A stretch of DNA of 32,740 bases from Tatumella ptyseos ATCC 33301 (GTDB lineage: Bacteria; Pseudomonadota; Gammaproteobacteria; Enterobacterales; Enterobacteriaceae), in the NCBI RefSeq assembly GCF_000735525.1, contig NZ_JMPR01000024.1:1-32740 (forward strand). The letters run 5' to 3'. Positions 23,087 to 32,740 of the stretch are shown piece after piece. Position numbers and translations under genes: made by a program. Each line of letters begins with the position of its first letter. Positions within the stretch are counted from its first letter, which is position 1. The notes beneath the pieces are model-generated. The model was not told the origin of the DNA, made no database searches, and saw only the letters and a program-made list of their open reading frames with translations.

Positions 23087-23740
23087 ATGCAGAAAGAACA
23101 ACTTTCCGCGTTAATGGATGGTGAAGTCTTAGATAAGTCTCTGCTTACTTCTCTGGCGGAAGATGTGGAATTGCAGCAACACTGGGAAAGTTATCATCTG
23201 ATCCGTGATACGATGCGCGGTGACCTGGCCCCGGAATTGCACTTTGATATCTCTGCGCGGGTTGCAGAGGCCATTGCGCAGGAACCCGTGCGTAATAATG
23301 TCACGACATTGATCCCTGAAGCTCAGCCGAAGCCTTCACGCTGGAGTCGTATGCCTTTTGTCGGGAAAAAAGGGGCATGGGTTTCACAACTGGCTCAGGC
23401 CGGGGTCGCCGCCTGTGTTTCGCTGGCAGTGATTGTGGGTGTTCAACACTACGACACAGCTTCTGCTGATCATGTGACTGAATCTTCTGACACACCGGCA
23501 TTTAATACCTTGCCGATGATGGGAAAAGCGTCACCGGTAAGTCTTGGCGTTCCTTCCGATATCTTTGATGCGGGCGGCACTTCACAGCAGGTACAGCAGC
23601 AACAGCAGCAGGTGAACGCCATGCTTCAGGACTACGAATTACAACGTCGTCTGAACAATGATCAGTTTGAGTCCGGTGCGCCGGTACAGGCCCAGGTCAA
23701 CGTACCAGGTAACCAGTCACTGGGTGTTCAGCAGCAGTAA
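23087..23740 (+). CDS. rseA: Anti-sigma-E factor RseA
   Basis: This 217-aa inner-membrane protein has a cytoplasmic sigma-E-binding domain (1-80, LSALMDGEVLD and WESYHLIRDTMRGD). A membrane helix at about 102-120 (GVAACVSLAVIVGV) contains the Ala-Cys site where RseP cuts. The periplasmic region has NTLPMMGKASPVSLGVPS, near the DegS cleavage site and bound by RseB, and a Gln-rich tail. Its stop overlaps the rseB ATG by one base. Confidence 0.97.
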   Translation: MQKEQLSALMDGEVLDKSLLTSLAEDVELQQHWESYHLIRDTMRGDLAPELHFDISARVAEAIAQEPVRNNVTTLIPEAQPKPSRWSRMPFVGKKGAWVSQLAQAGVAACVSLAVIVGVQHYDTASADHVTESSDTPAFNTLPMMGKASPVSLGVPSDIFDAGGTSQQVQQQQQQVNAMLQDYELQRRLNNDQFESGAPVQAQVNVPGNQSLGVQQQ

Positions 23741-24693
23741 TGAAAAAACATTTGCTTCTTGTTACCGCGCTGACCGGTAGTTTCCTGTTCTCTTCTTTCG
23801 TCTCTGCGCAGCCACAGCCTGCGCCAGAGGCGATGCTGCAGCAAATGGAAAAAGCCAGTACCTCGCTTAATTATGAACTCGCCTACATCAATGTTTCCCG
23901 TCAGGGTATTGAGTCGTTGCGTTATCGACACGCAATAGTCGACGGGCAGACGTATGCGCAATTACTCCAGATGGATGGCCCGCGACGCGAAGTCATTCAG
24001 CGCGGAAATGACATCAGTTATTTTGATGCAGGGCTACAGCCTTTCACCTTGCCGGGTGAACATATTCTCGATGGATTGCCTTCTGTTTTGTATGCAGACT
24101 TTAACCGTCTGCATAACTTCTATGATTTTATTCCGGTTGGCCGCTCCCGTGTGGCCGATCAGATGTGTGATGTCTTGCGTGTGGTCTCCCGGGATGGTTC
24201 CCGGTTCAGCTATGTTATCTGGCTGGATGTGGATACTTCGCTACCGCTGCGCGTAGACTTACTGGATCAGGATGGCGAACCGATAGAGCAATTTCAGGTG
24301 ATCAGTTTTGCGGTGGATCAGGGCGTCGGTCATATGATGGAAGGTCTGAAAAACGCGAATCTGCCGCCGGTATTGTCACAGCCCGGCGGGGACAAAACGA
24401 CCTTCGGCTGGAAGCCTGGCTGGATACCTGCGGGTATGCAGATGATATCGCAGACCCGTCGTCAGTTACCGAATGTGAACAAGTCTTTTGAGACGCGCTT
24501 ATATTCTGACGGGTTATTCAGCTTTACCATCAATGTGACGAATGCTGATAAAAACAGCATAAATCAGACATACCGCACTGGACGACGTACGGTTCAGATT
24601 GAAGTGCGTAATAATAAGGAGATTAGCGTTGTGGGTGAACTGCCTGCAGCGACGGCAAAACGGATTGCGGATAATGTGGATACGGGTAACTGA
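23740..24693 (+). CDS. rseB: Periplasmic sigma-E regulator RseB
   Basis: This 317-aa periplasmic protein has a signal peptide (about 1-23, ending FVSA before QPQP). It has the MucB/RseB two-domain fold: a large lipoprotein-carrier-like domain and a smaller C-terminal domain. It binds RseA and shields it from DegS until LPS or mislocalised lipoprotein displaces it. Blocks such as YVIWLDVDTSLPLRVDLLD and GWIPAGMQMI fit the family. Confidence 0.96.
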   Translation: MKKHLLLVTALTGSFLFSSFVSAQPQPAPEAMLQQMEKASTSLNYELAYINVSRQGIESLRYRHAIVDGQTYAQLLQMDGPRREVIQRGNDISYFDAGLQPFTLPGEHILDGLPSVLYADFNRLHNFYDFIPVGRSRVADQMCDVLRVVSRDGSRFSYVIWLDVDTSLPLRVDLLDQDGEPIEQFQVISFAVDQGVGHMMEGLKNANLPPVLSQPGGDKTTFGWKPGWIPAGMQMISQTRRQLPNVNKSFETRLYSDGLFSFTINVTNADKNSINQTYRTGRRTVQIEVRNNKEISVVGELPAATAKRIADNVDTGN

Positions 24694-24695
24694 TT

Positions 24696-25166
24696 ATGAT
24701 GAAAGAATGGGCGACGGTCGCGTCCTGGGATAACGGGATTGCGACGCTGTATACTGAAGCGAAGACCTCCTGCAATAGCTGTAATGCCCGTAAAGGGTGT
24801 GGCAGTCATTTGCTGAATAAGCTCGGTCCGGAGGATGCTGAGGTGATCAAAATCGCCAGTAAGCAGCCGCTGAAGGCAGGGCAGCGTATTGAAATCGGTA
24901 TTCGTGAAAGCAGCCTGTTAGGCTCCGCTTTACTGGTCTACATGACACCTTTAATCGGGTTGTTCATTGTCGCCGGCCTCTTTCAGGCACTCTTTCATTC
25001 AGACCTGGCCTCAGCAAGCGGTGCACTGCTGGGGGGGATCGGCGGATTTATTCTGTCTAAAGGTATTTCGGCATTAATCGGTGATAAAGAAGCATTTCAG
25101 CCAGTGATCCTGAGCGTGGCATTAACGCCGGATATTCTGCGTGTGGATGCGACCCGTCACGAGTAG
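24696..25166 (+). CDS. rseC: Membrane redox-linked regulator RseC
   Basis: This 156-aa inner-membrane protein has a Cys-rich N-terminus (TSCNSCNARKGCGSH, four Cys), a beta-rich region and two membrane helices (about 72-92 and 97-118). RseC has been linked to SoxR reduction and thiamine synthesis, and its exact activity is not settled. It is the last gene of the rpoE operon. The first ATG of a double Met is chosen because it aligns with the E. coli MIKEW start. Confidence 0.95.
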   Translation: MMKEWATVASWDNGIATLYTEAKTSCNSCNARKGCGSHLLNKLGPEDAEVIKIASKQPLKAGQRIEIGIRESSLLGSALLVYMTPLIGLFIVAGLFQALFHSDLASASGALLGGIGGFILSKGISALIGDKEAFQPVILSVALTPDILRVDATRHE

Positions 25167-25170
25167 CCTT

Positions 25171-25194
25171 GGCCGGACATTGTCCGGCCTTTTT
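25171..25194 (+). terminator. Terminator of the rpoE operon
   Basis: GGCCGGAC-ATT-GTCCGGCC is followed by five T, five bases past the rseC stop. Confidence 0.93.
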
Positions 25195-25378
25195 GTACCC
25201 TCAATTTACTTTCCCCTATTGCAATTACCCCGGGCTAGCGGCTTTCGTACCGCGCGTTAACAGTGTAATATGCCTCCTCATTAATGAGGCTGACTCAATA
25301 CGAGTAACGAGTGATGTTACTTATCATCTCTGTGCCCTGGTATTCAACAGACGTTTTTACGCGAAGATATTCATATAA

Positions 25379-27178
25379 ATGAAGCATATAAGAAACTTTT
25401 CCATTATCGCGCACATCGATCACGGTAAATCCACGCTTTCCGATCGCCTGATCCAGACGTGTGGCGGATTAACTGATCGCGAAATGGCCGCTCAGGTCCT
25501 GGATTCAATGGATCTGGAACGTGAACGTGGCATTACCATTAAAGCGCAGAGTGTCACCCTCGATTATAAGTCTCAGGATGGTCAGACTTATCAGCTGAAT
25601 TTCATTGATACTCCGGGGCATGTCGACTTCTCTTATGAAGTTTCCCGTTCACTGGCGGCCTGCGAAGGGGCATTGCTGGTGGTAGATGCAGGGCAGGGCG
25701 TGGAAGCTCAGACGCTGGCTAACTGCTATACCGCCATGGAAATGGACCTGGAAGTGGTGCCGGTACTGAATAAAATTGACCTGCCGGCAGCGGACCCGGA
25801 TAAAGTTTCTCAGGAAATTGAAGATATCGTCGGGATTGATGCGACCGATGCGGTTCGCTGTTCTGCCAAAACCGGCGTCGGTGTGCCGGAAGTACTGGAA
25901 CGCTTAGTCCGTGATATCCCGCCACCGGAAGGTGATCCGGAAGGCCCGCTGCAGGCACTGATCATTGACTCCTGGTTTGATAACTATCTGGGGGTTGTTT
26001 CCCTGGTGCGTATCAAAAACGGCACCATGCGCAAAGGCGAAAAAATTAAGGTGATGAGTACCGGTCAGGTGTATAACGCCGATCGTCTCGGTATTTTCAC
26101 GCCAAAACAGGTAGACCGTACCGAACTGAAATGTGGTGAAGTTGGCTGGCTTGTTTGCGCAATCAAAGACATCCTGGGCGCTCCGGTCGGGGATACCCTG
26201 ACAGGTGCCAAGAATTCAGCCGAAAAAGCGTTACCAGGCTTTAAGAAAGTGAAGCCACAGGTTTACGCCGGGCTGTTCCCGGTCAGCTCCGACGACTATG
26301 AAGCCTTCAGGGATGCTCTGGGTAAACTGAGCCTGAACGATGCCTCGTTATTCTATGAGCCGGAAAGCTCGACGGCTCTGGGCTTTGGTTTCCGTTGCGG
26401 ATTCCTGGGCTTGCTGCACATGGAAATCATCCAGGAACGTCTGGAACGCGAATATGACCTCGACCTGATCACTACCGCACCTACGGTAGTCTATGAGGTT
26501 CAGACCACCGATGGTGGTATCGTTTATGTGGATAGCCCTTCCAAATTGCCACCTCTGAACAACATTGAAGAATTACGCGAACCCATCGCAGAGTGTCATA
26601 TGTTATTACCGCAGGAATTCCTGGGGAATGTCATTACACTTTGTATTGAGAAACGCGGTGTCCAAACCAATATGGTTTATCACGGAAACCAGGTCGCATT
26701 AACCTATGATATCCCGATGGCTGAAGTGGTGCTCGATTTCTTCGACCGTCTGAAGTCAACATCACGGGGATATGCTTCTCTGGACTATAATTTCAAACGA
26801 TTCCAGGCCTCTGACATGGTACGTGTCGATGTTCTGATTAACTCAGAGCGTGTCGATGCATTAGCACTGATTACCCACCGGGATAATTCGCAGTATCGCG
26901 GACGTGAATTTGTTGAAAAAATGAAAGAACTGATCCCACGTCAGCAGTTTGATATTGCGATTCAGGCCGCGATTGGTAATCACATTATTGCCCGTTCAAC
27001 AGTGAAACAGTTACGTAAAAACGTACTCGCCAAATGTTATGGCGGTGACGTCAGTCGTAAGAAGAAGCTGTTGCAGAAGCAGAAAGACGGTAAAAAACGT
27101 ATGAAGCAGGTAGGTAACGTTGAATTACCTCAGGAAGCGTTTCTGGCTATTCTGCATGTGGGTAAGGACAATAAATAA
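25379..27178 (+). CDS. lepA: Elongation factor 4 (LepA)
   Basis: The 599-aa ribosomal GTPase is nearly identical in architecture to E. coli LepA. It has G1 [10 protein letters not shown]2 RGITI, G3 DTPGHVDF, G4 NKID and G5 SAKTG, followed by EF-G-like domains II, III and V and the LepA-specific C-terminal domain ([19 protein letters not shown]). It affects translation under stress and 30S biogenesis. The ATG at 25379 gives the E. coli N-terminus, although no strong ribosome site precedes it. lepB follows 9 bases later. The 212-base gap before it contains a 14-base palindrome at 25276-25289. Confidence 0.98.
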   Translation: MKHIRNFSIIAHIDHGKSTLSDRLIQTCGGLTDREMAAQVLDSMDLERERGITIKAQSVTLDYKSQDGQTYQLNFIDTPGHVDFSYEVSRSLAACEGALLVVDAGQGVEAQTLANCYTAMEMDLEVVPVLNKIDLPAADPDKVSQEIEDIVGIDATDAVRCSAKTGVGVPEVLERLVRDIPPPEGDPEGPLQALIIDSWFDNYLGVVSLVRIKNGTMRKGEKIKVMSTGQVYNADRLGIFTPKQVDRTELKCGEVGWLVCAIKDILGAPVGDTLTGAKNSAEKALPGFKKVKPQVYAGLFPVSSDDYEAFRDALGKLSLNDASLFYEPESSTALGFGFRCGFLGLLHMEIIQERLEREYDLDLITTAPTVVYEVQTTDGGIVYVDSPSKLPPLNNIEELREPIAECHMLLPQEFLGNVITLCIEKRGVQTNMVYHGNQVALTYDIPMAEVVLDFFDRLKSTSRGYASLDYNFKRFQASDMVRVDVLINSERVDALALITHRDNSQYRGREFVEKMKELIPRQQFDIAIQAAIGNHIIARSTVKQLRKNVLAKCYGGDVSRKKKLLQKQKDGKKRMKQVGNVELPQEAFLAILHVGKDNK

Positions 27179-27187
27179 GGACCTGGC

Positions 27188-28159
27188 ATGGCAAATATGT
27201 TTGCACTGATTCTGGCACTGGCTACACTGGTGACCGGAATCATCTGGTGTATTGATAAATTTAAATGGGCACCTGCTCGTCGCCTGAAGCAACAACAGGC
27301 GCAGGCACAGACAGAAAATGGGCTGGATAATTCAGCACTTAATACTATCAATCGTAAGCCTGGCTGGATTGAAACAGCAGTGTCGGTATTCCCGGTATTG
27401 TTTGTGGTATTTATTGTCCGTTCATTTATTTTTGAACCCTTCCAGATCCCTTCAGCCTCGATGATGCCGACGTTGCTGATTGGAGATTTTATTCTGGTCG
27501 AAAAATTTGCTTATGGACTGAAAGATCCGATTACGCAGACGACGCTAATCCCGACCGGGCATCCGAAACGGGGTGATATTGCGGTATTTAAATATCCGAA
27601 AGACCCGAGCGTGGATTACATCAAACGGGTCATCGGTCTGCCGGGTGATAAGATTGTGTTCGACCCATACAGTAAAACACTGACCATCATCCCGGGATGT
27701 GGCGAAGGCCATTGCGGGAATGCGGTACCGGTGACGTACAGTGATATGGAACCGAGCAAGTTTATCCAGACTTTTAGCGGATTCGACGGTAACGAAGTCG
27801 GTAATGGCTTCTATCAGGTCCCCCTGGATCAGAGCATGAAGGGCGGGTTACGTCTCGGAACCCGTAAAGAAACACTGGGCGATGTAACGCACAATATTCT
27901 ACTGATCAATGAAGCTCAAAGTCAGGTCAGTCAGTATTACCAGCAACCAGGCCAGCAGCCTGCGACCTGGGTTGTGCCAGCCGGCGAATACTTTATGATG
28001 GGTGACAACCGTGATAATAGCGCCGATAGTCGCTATTGGGGCTTTGTCCCTGAGAAGAACCTGGTCGGTAAAGCCGTCGCTATCTGGATGAGCTTTAACA
28101 AACAGGAAGGTCAATGGCCTACCGGGGTGCGCCTCAGCCGTATCGGTGGTATCCATTAA
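27188..28159 (+). CDS. lepB: Signal peptidase I
   Basis: This 323-aa inner-membrane serine protease cleaves signal peptides from exported proteins. It has two N-terminal membrane helices (about 3-22 and 61-80). The catalytic Ser91 lies in PSASMMPTL and the general base Lys146 in DYIKRVIGLPGD, and the GDNRDNSADSRYWG box is intact. It is transcribed with lepA and separated from rnc by an attenuator hairpin. Confidence 0.97.
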   Translation: MANMFALILALATLVTGIIWCIDKFKWAPARRLKQQQAQAQTENGLDNSALNTINRKPGWIETAVSVFPVLFVVFIVRSFIFEPFQIPSASMMPTLLIGDFILVEKFAYGLKDPITQTTLIPTGHPKRGDIAVFKYPKDPSVDYIKRVIGLPGDKIVFDPYSKTLTIIPGCGEGHCGNAVPVTYSDMEPSKFIQTFSGFDGNEVGNGFYQVPLDQSMKGGLRLGTRKETLGDVTHNILLINEAQSQVSQYYQQPGQQPATWVVPAGEYFMMGDNRDNSADSRYWGFVPEKNLVGKAVAIWMSFNKQEGQWPTGVRLSRIGGIH

Positions 28160-28169
28160 TCTCCACGCG

Positions 28170-28192
28170 GGCCCGTTTTACGGGCCTTGTTT
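28170..28192 (+). terminator. Attenuator between lepB and rnc
   Basis: GGCCCG-TTTTA-CGGGCC is followed by TTGTTT, so it is likely a partial terminator separating lepAB from the rnc operon. Confidence 0.65.
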
Positions 28193-28213
28193 CTGAACAT
28201 GGCTTAAAGGCCA

Positions 28214-28260
28214 CTGCACACGAAACAGAGAGAGCTGTCTCAGCCCTGTTCCTTGTGCAG
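28214..28260 (+). promoter_or_regulatory. rncO-type RNase III hairpin in the rnc leader
   Basis: CTGCACA pairs with TGTGCAG, and inner segments (AACAG and CTGTT) extend the stem. E. coli rnc has a similar leader hairpin that RNase III cuts to destabilise its own mRNA. The same autoregulation is likely here. Confidence 0.7.
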
Positions 28261-28291
28261 AGTAACAGACGTAATATAAGACTGGAAACGC

Positions 28292-28972
28292 ATGAACCCC
28301 ATCCTGATTAATAAGCTCCAGCGAAAACTGGGCTATACTTTTTCTCAAGCAGAATTATTACAGCAAGCGTTAACCCACCGAAGTGCCAGCAGCAAACATA
28401 ATGAACGGCTTGAATTCCTGGGCGATTCAATTCTGAGTTATGTGATAGCTAATGCACTTTATCAGCGTTTTCCGCGTGTTGATGAAGGCGATATGAGCCG
28501 TATGCGTGCCACCCTGGTGCGGGGAAATACCCTGGCTGAGATGGCCCGCGAATTTGAATTAGGTGAGTGTCTGCGTTTAGGACCGGGAGAGCTGAAAAGC
28601 GGCGGATTCCGCCGTGAATCTATCCTTGCCGATGCTGTTGAAGCACTGATCGGTGGAATTTTCCTCGACAGTGATATTCAGCAAATAGAAAAACTGATCC
28701 TTAACTGGTATCAGAGTCGTCTGGAGGCTATCAGCCCTGGCGATAAGCAAAAAGACCCGAAAACCCGCTTGCAGGAGTTTCTGCAAGGCCGCCATCTGCC
28801 ATTACCTTCTTACCTGGTAGTGCAGGTGCGCGGTGAAGCCCATGACCAGGAATTTACCATTCACTGTCAGGTCAGCGGAATGGATGAAGCGGTAGTTGGT
28901 GTTGGTTCCAGCCGCCGTAAAGCAGAACAGGCAGCTGCCGAGCAGGCACTGATTAAGTTAGGAATTGAATGA
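28292..28972 (+). CDS. rnc: Ribonuclease III
   Basis: This 226-aa double-strand RNA endonuclease matches the E. coli length. It has the catalytic domain with [16 protein letters not shown] and DAVEALIGG (metal-binding acidic residues) and a C-terminal dsRNA-binding domain (about 155-226) with [18 protein letters not shown]. It processes rRNA and many mRNAs. The stop overlaps the era ATG by four bases, so the two are coupled. Confidence 0.98.
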   Translation: MNPILINKLQRKLGYTFSQAELLQQALTHRSASSKHNERLEFLGDSILSYVIANALYQRFPRVDEGDMSRMRATLVRGNTLAEMAREFELGECLRLGPGELKSGGFRRESILADAVEALIGGIFLDSDIQQIEKLILNWYQSRLEAISPGDKQKDPKTRLQEFLQGRHLPLPSYLVVQVRGEAHDQEFTIHCQVSGMDEAVVGVGSSRRKAEQAAAEQALIKLGIE

Positions 28973-29874
28973 GCGAATTAGCACCCCATTGCGGTTTTAT
29001 CGCAATTGTCGGCCGTCCGAATGTCGGTAAATCTACGCTTCTGAACCAGTTACTGGGGCAGAAGATTTCTATCACATCGCGCAAACCACAAACCACCCGG
29101 CACCGTATCATGGGTATCGATACCCGTGATAACTACCAGGCTATCTATGTGGATACGCCGGGGCTGCACATGGAAGAAAAGCGGGCGATCAACCGTCTGA
29201 TGAACCGTGCAGCCAGCAGTTCCATCGGTGATGTTGAGCTGGTTATTTTTGTGGTTGAAGGCACCCGCTGGACCGATGATGATGAAATGGTTCTGGGTAA
29301 ACTGAAGGCCGGTAAAGCCCCGGTCCTGCTGGCGATTAACAAAGTTGATAATCTGCAGGATAAATCCATTCTGCTGCCGCATATCCAGATGCTGAGTCAG
29401 AAGATGGACTTTATGGATGTGGTACCGATTTCGGCAGAAGAAGGAAAAAATGTCGATACCATTGCCGCTATCGTGCATAAGCTGTTACCGGAAGCCGATC
29501 ATCACTTCCCGGAAGAGTATGTGACCGATCGTTCTCAGCGCTTTATGGCTTCTGAGATTATCCGCGAAAAGCTGATGCGTTTTCTCGGTGCCGAACTGCC
29601 TTATTCAGTTACGGTCGAGATTGAACAATTCGTCAGCAATGATCGTGGCGGTTACGATATCCATGGCCTGATTCTGGTGGAACGTGAAGGCCAGAAAAAA
29701 ATGGTAATTGGTAACAAAGGCTCACGTATCAAAACCATTGGTATTGAAGCCCGCAGAGATATGGAACAGATGTTCGAGGCTAAGGTACATCTGGAACTCT
29801 GGGTGAAAGTGAAATCCGGATGGGCGGACGACGAACGTGCGTTGCGCAGCCTGGGTTATACTGACGATCTGTAA
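28969..29874 (+). CDS. era: GTPase Era
   Basis: The 301-aa essential GTPase helps mature the 30S subunit. It has G1 [10 protein letters not shown]3 DTPGLHM and G4 NKVD in the GTPase domain. The C-terminal KH domain (about 205-300) with [18 protein letters not shown] binds the 3' end of 16S rRNA. It is translated from within the rnc end and followed by recO with three bases between the stop and ATG. Confidence 0.98.
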   Translation: MSELAPHCGFIAIVGRPNVGKSTLLNQLLGQKISITSRKPQTTRHRIMGIDTRDNYQAIYVDTPGLHMEEKRAINRLMNRAASSSIGDVELVIFVVEGTRWTDDDEMVLGKLKAGKAPVLLAINKVDNLQDKSILLPHIQMLSQKMDFMDVVPISAEEGKNVDTIAAIVHKLLPEADHHFPEEYVTDRSQRFMASEIIREKLMRFLGAELPYSVTVEIEQFVSNDRGGYDIHGLILVEREGQKKMVIGNKGSRIKTIGIEARRDMEQMFEAKVHLELWVKVKSGWADDERALRSLGYTDDL

Positions 29875-29877
29875 TTG

Positions 29878-30609
29878 ATGGAAGGCTGGCAACGTGCTTT
29901 TGTGCTGCATAGTCGCCCCTACAGCGAAACCAGCCTGCTATTGGATCTGTTCAGTGAAAATGAGGGGCGAGTGCGGGTTATCGCTAAAGGGGCCCGCTCT
30001 AAACGCTCCCGCTTAAAGGGCACCTTACAGCCTTTTACCCCGTTGCTGGCCCGATGGTCCGGCAAAGGGGAAATGAAAACCCTGCATACTGCTGAAGCGA
30101 TGACCCTGGCGTTACCGCTCAGTGGCCGTTATCTCTATTGCGGCTTATACGTCAATGAACTGCTCTCCCGTGTGCTCGGGCAGGAAATTCCCTTCGACGA
30201 ACTCTTCTTCGATTATCTCTATTGCCTCCAGGGGCTGGCCTCAGCCACCGGCACGCCGGAGCCTGTATTGCGGCGGTTTGAACTGGCGGTACTGGGGCAC
30301 CTTGGCTATGGCGTGGATTTCCTGCATTGTGCGGGCAGTGGCGAACCGGTAACAGAAACCATGACTTACAGTTATCGTGAAGAGAAGGGCTTTATTGCCA
30401 GCCTGGTGCTGAATCAGCGCAGTTTTACCGGCCGACAGTTGATGGCACTGTCTGACCGGGAATTTCCTGACAGTGACACCCTGAAAGCCGCAAAACGTTT
30501 TACACGCATGGCCCTGAAGCCTTATCTTGGGGGGAAACCATTAAAGAGCCAGGAATTATTCCGGCAATTTACGTTACCCGCCGGCCCTGCCACCCCGTCG
30601 CAGGAGTGA
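29878..30609 (+). CDS. recO: Recombination mediator RecO
   Basis: This 243-aa protein has an N-terminal OB fold ([35 protein letters not shown]) and a helical C-terminal domain ([35 protein letters not shown]). With RecR it loads RecA onto SSB-coated DNA and anneals strands. The ATG at 29878 is preferred over the TTG just before it. It follows era directly, and the family's zinc-finger Cys set is absent, as in E. coli. Confidence 0.96.
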   Translation: MEGWQRAFVLHSRPYSETSLLLDLFSENEGRVRVIAKGARSKRSRLKGTLQPFTPLLARWSGKGEMKTLHTAEAMTLALPLSGRYLYCGLYVNELLSRVLGQEIPFDELFFDYLYCLQGLASATGTPEPVLRRFELAVLGHLGYGVDFLHCAGSGEPVTETMTYSYREEKGFIASLVLNQRSFTGRQLMALSDREFPDSDTLKAAKRFTRMALKPYLGGKPLKSQELFRQFTLPAGPATPSQE

Positions 30610-30651
30610 CCGGGCCGTGCGTTGTATCGTTATTTTAAGACAGAGGATTGT

Positions 30652-31383
30652 ATGACGGAGTTACTGCTAGGGGTCAATATTGACCATATCGCCACGTTAA
30701 GAAATGCCAGAGGCACCCGTTACCCTGACCCGGTGCAGGCGGCTTTTGTCGCAGAACAAGCCGGTGCGGATGGGATCACGGTGCACTTACGTGAAGATCG
30801 CCGCCATATCACCGATCGTGATGTGCGTATGTTACGCGAGACCCTTCAGACACGTATGAACCTGGAAATGGCCGTCACGGAAGAAATGCTGAATATCGCC
30901 TGTGATACCGTGCCGCACTTTTGCTGCCTGGTACCGGAAAAGCGTCAGGAAGTGACTACCGAAGGCGGGCTGGATGTTGCCGGTCAGCAGGAGAAACTCA
31001 ATGAGGCTGTGCGCCGTCTGAGCCAGGCGGGGATTCAGGTCTCATTGTTTATCGACCCGGATCAGCAGCAGATTGACGCGGCAGTCACCGCCGGTGCACC
31101 TTATATTGAATTACATACCGGTGCCTATGCTGAAGCAGAAGAAGGCCCGGTCCGCGACGCTGAGCTTGAGCGTATCCGTCAGGCAGCCGAATATGCCGCA
31201 TCCCGTGGATTAAAAGTGAATGCCGGGCACGGGCTGACCTATCACAATGTCTTACCGGTGGCCGCCATCCCGCAGATCTATGAGCTGAATATCGGGCATG
31301 CCATTATCGGGCAGGCAGTGTTCAGTGGTCTGGCGGGGGCGGTCAGCGAGATGAAAGCTCTGCTGAGGGAAGCGCGTCGTTAA
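30652..31383 (+). CDS. pdxJ: Pyridoxine 5'-phosphate synthase
   Basis: This 243-aa TIM-barrel enzyme condenses 1-deoxyxylulose 5-phosphate with 3-amino-2-oxopropyl phosphate to make pyridoxine phosphate (vitamin B6). Visible blocks are [37 protein letters not shown] and [10 protein letters not shown]. The ATG at 30652 (MTELLLG) has a CAGAGG site. The upstream frame to 30622 is not needed. It overlaps acpS by one base. Confidence 0.97.
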   Translation: MTELLLGVNIDHIATLRNARGTRYPDPVQAAFVAEQAGADGITVHLREDRRHITDRDVRMLRETLQTRMNLEMAVTEEMLNIACDTVPHFCCLVPEKRQEVTTEGGLDVAGQQEKLNEAVRRLSQAGIQVSLFIDPDQQQIDAAVTAGAPYIELHTGAYAEAEEGPVRDAELERIRQAAEYAASRGLKVNAGHGLTYHNVLPVAAIPQIYELNIGHAIIGQAVFSGLAGAVSEMKALLREARR

Positions 31384-31763
31384 TGGCTATTCTGGGGTTA
31401 GGGACAGACATTGTTGAGATAGAGCGTATCCAGCAGGTGATAACCCGCTCCGGCGACCGGCTGGCGAAACGGGTACTGACCGGATTTGAATGGCAGCAAT
31501 ATCAGCAACACCACCAGCCTGTGCGTTTTCTGGCGAAGCGTTTTGCGGTAAAAGAAGCGGTGGCAAAGGCGTTCGGGACCGGTATTCGCGGGGGCCTGGC
31601 ATTTAATCAGTTTGAAGTTTATAACGATGCGCTTGGCAAACCCTGCCTGCGTTTTTTCGGTCAGGCGAATGTTCTGGCCGAAACGCTGGGTGTACAGCAT
31701 GTGCATGTCACCCTGGCGGATGAACGGCGGTATGCCTGCGCAACGGTGATCCTGGAAAGTTAA
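31383..31763 (+). CDS. acpS: Holo-[acyl-carrier-protein] synthase
   Basis: This 126-aa enzyme transfers 4'-phosphopantetheine from CoA to acyl carrier protein. It has [12 protein letters not shown] with the metal-binding Asp and [14 protein letters not shown] with the catalytic Glu. The ATG overlaps the pdxJ stop (TAATG), as in E. coli. It converges with yfhL. Confidence 0.97.
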   Translation: MAILGLGTDIVEIERIQQVITRSGDRLAKRVLTGFEWQQYQQHHQPVRFLAKRFAVKEAVAKAFGTGIRGGLAFNQFEVYNDALGKPCLRFFGQANVLAETLGVQHVHVTLADERRYACATVILES

Positions 31764-31779
31764 GCCGGGTTATCCCTGC

Positions 31780-32043
31780 TCAGGCAGAATGCCAGAGGGT
31801 GACAAACTTTTCCCATAATGCGTCTTTCGTTTCTGTCTGCTGCGGATCAGTAATAATCGTATTGGTGATCGGGCAGACGCTCTGACAGGTCGGTGCATCA
31901 TAATGGCCGACACATTCTGTACAACGATCTACATCTATCTGATAAATCGTCTCGCCCATTGAGATGGCCTGATTAGGGCACTCAGGTTCACACATATCGC
32001 AGTTGATACAACGTGTTGTAATTAACAGAGCCACTTCAGTCAC
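31780..32043 (-). CDS. yfhL: YfhL-type 2[4Fe-4S] ferredoxin
   Basis: The protein is 87 aa from the first GTG. Two cluster motifs are seen: CINCDMCEPECP and CTECVGHYDAPTCQSVCP, the second with the extended spacing of Allochromatium-type ferredoxins. It probably carries electrons at low potential, and its partner is not certain. The start is ambiguous. GTG at 32043 lies very close to an AAGG site, while GTG at 32034 gives the E. coli-like start (ALLIT). It converges with acpS. Confidence 0.92.
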   Translation of the reverse strand: MTEVALLITTRCINCDMCEPECPNQAISMGETIYQIDVDRCTECVGHYDAPTCQSVCPITNTIITDPQQTETKDALWEKFVTLWHSA

Positions 32044-32455
32044 TTACCTTTTTTGTCTGTTTATCCGGGAGTTACACAGGTTGCCAGCCTTGCTGGATCG
32101 CAGGCGATCTTTCAGTGAAATACCCGAGACAACGAAGACTTACCGGCGTTACCTAAAAGTATCACTACAGACCTGCAGAACCTCTCGTATGAGCCTGTCG
32201 ATTCCGGCACAGGCGAGGGATTTCGATGGCGCGCACTGTATCACAGAACCCCGAAAAGCCCAATGATGACGGTCAGTTGAGCGACCTGGAACGTTGGGAA
32301 GGATGTTAGCCGCCATACACAAGCTTACACATGCGAATCTGTGTTGCGGCAGCATCAAGCACCAGGGATAACGATCTAAGTATGAAAAAGAGAGCTATTT
32401 ACACATATATTTAAGTAAGGCCGGTAAGGTTACGTTCTATGCAGAGTTCCCTAAA
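32044..32455. other. Gene-poor gap between yfhL and an IS remnant
   Basis: No credible gene is seen. Small frames on both strands lack family features. The region probably mixes the yfhL promoter with rearranged DNA next to the decayed insertion sequence. Confidence 0.4.
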
Positions 32456-32740
32456 CTGAGGGCGGATAATGTGCCGGAATTCATCTCACTGACACTGGCT
32501 TAATGGGCTGAAGAGCATGGTGTATATCCGGAGTTTACTCAGCCCGGGAAACCCACTCAGAATGCTTTTATTGAACGATTTAACCGGACATACAGGACTG
32601 AAATACTGGATTTTTATCTGTTCAGAGCACTGAATGAAGTACGGGAGAAACAGATCGGTGGCTGACAGAATATAACCGCGAGCGACCTCATGAATCCCTG
32701 AATAATCTGATGCCGGAAGAATACCGATTGATGACTGAAA
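32456..32740 (+). pseudogene. Decayed IS3-family transposase (orfB, catalytic C-terminus)
   Basis: The translation shows the C-terminal part of an IS3-family DDE transposase: LRADNVPEFISLTLA, then [20 protein letters not shown] with [15 protein letters not shown], and [18 protein letters not shown]. It is broken by a TAA at 32501-32503 and a frameshift near 32648-32650. The family Gly after DN is Val. The N-terminal half is missing on the left, and the frame runs off the window on the right. It is a relic, not an active element. Confidence 0.85.

Noticed and set aside
25169-25378. 69-aa frame ending one base before lepA
   Set aside because: It starts inside the rseC terminator hairpin and has no recognisable composition or domain. 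Probably chance.
1-32740. CRISPR array or tRNA genes
   Set aside because: No regularly spaced direct repeats were seen, and the only tRNA-like structure found is the tmRNA acceptor arm.

Overview
The window comes from an enterobacterial chromosome. The right two thirds (about 12.4-32 kb) carry a conserved housekeeping block: ssrA-smpB-ratAB-bamE-recN-nadK-grpE-ung-grcA-srmB-trmN6-rpoE-rseABC-lepA-lepB-rnc-era-recO-pdxJ-acpS-yfhL. Protein lengths and catalytic residues match the Escherichia coli orthologues, and the tmRNA tag is the enterobacterial ANDENYALAA. Sequence divergence, the position of ung and the lack of nadB beside rpoE suggest a lineage outside Escherichia/Salmonella, perhaps Erwiniaceae (Tatumella-like). 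That genus-level guess is inference.

The left third (about 248-12431) is a complete P4-type phage satellite integrated at the 3' end of ssrA. It has every P4 landmark in order. On the minus strand are the replication gene alpha, cnr, an epsilon-like gene, an icd/ash-like gene and vis. The immunity leader holds a CI/C4-type antisense RNA with its seqA/seqB/seqC pairing sites and an attenuator. The iteron regions ori and crr flank the replication operon. The late operon sid-delta-psu faces right behind a Delta/Ogr box, followed by a P2-type cos site and, at the far end, int. The insertion has att repeats at both ends and integrase arm-type repeats just inside them. It also carries its own copy of an ssrA-like terminator, so the interrupted gene keeps a terminator.

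Two cargo modules sit in the satellite. At the left end, beyond crr, is a free-standing RNase A-like toxin of CdiA-CT type with a CdiI_2-like immunity gene and no CdiA/CdiB secretion genes. Between cos and int, where P4 carries gop-beta-cII, is an AT-rich, tightly coupled four-gene operon: a small membrane protein, a 182-aa protein, a 77-aa protein resembling ABC-3C middle component 6, and a DUF2326-type SMC/RecN-like ATPase. This looks like an ABC-three-component conflict (anti-phage) system with a separate membrane subunit. It is the best candidate for a little-described system here.

Regulatory sites readable in the core include a sigma-32 promoter before grpE, LexA boxes before recN, an FNR site before grcA, a probable sigma-E promoter before rpoE and the RNase III-type hairpin before rnc. 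The window ends in a decayed IS3-family transposase fragment.
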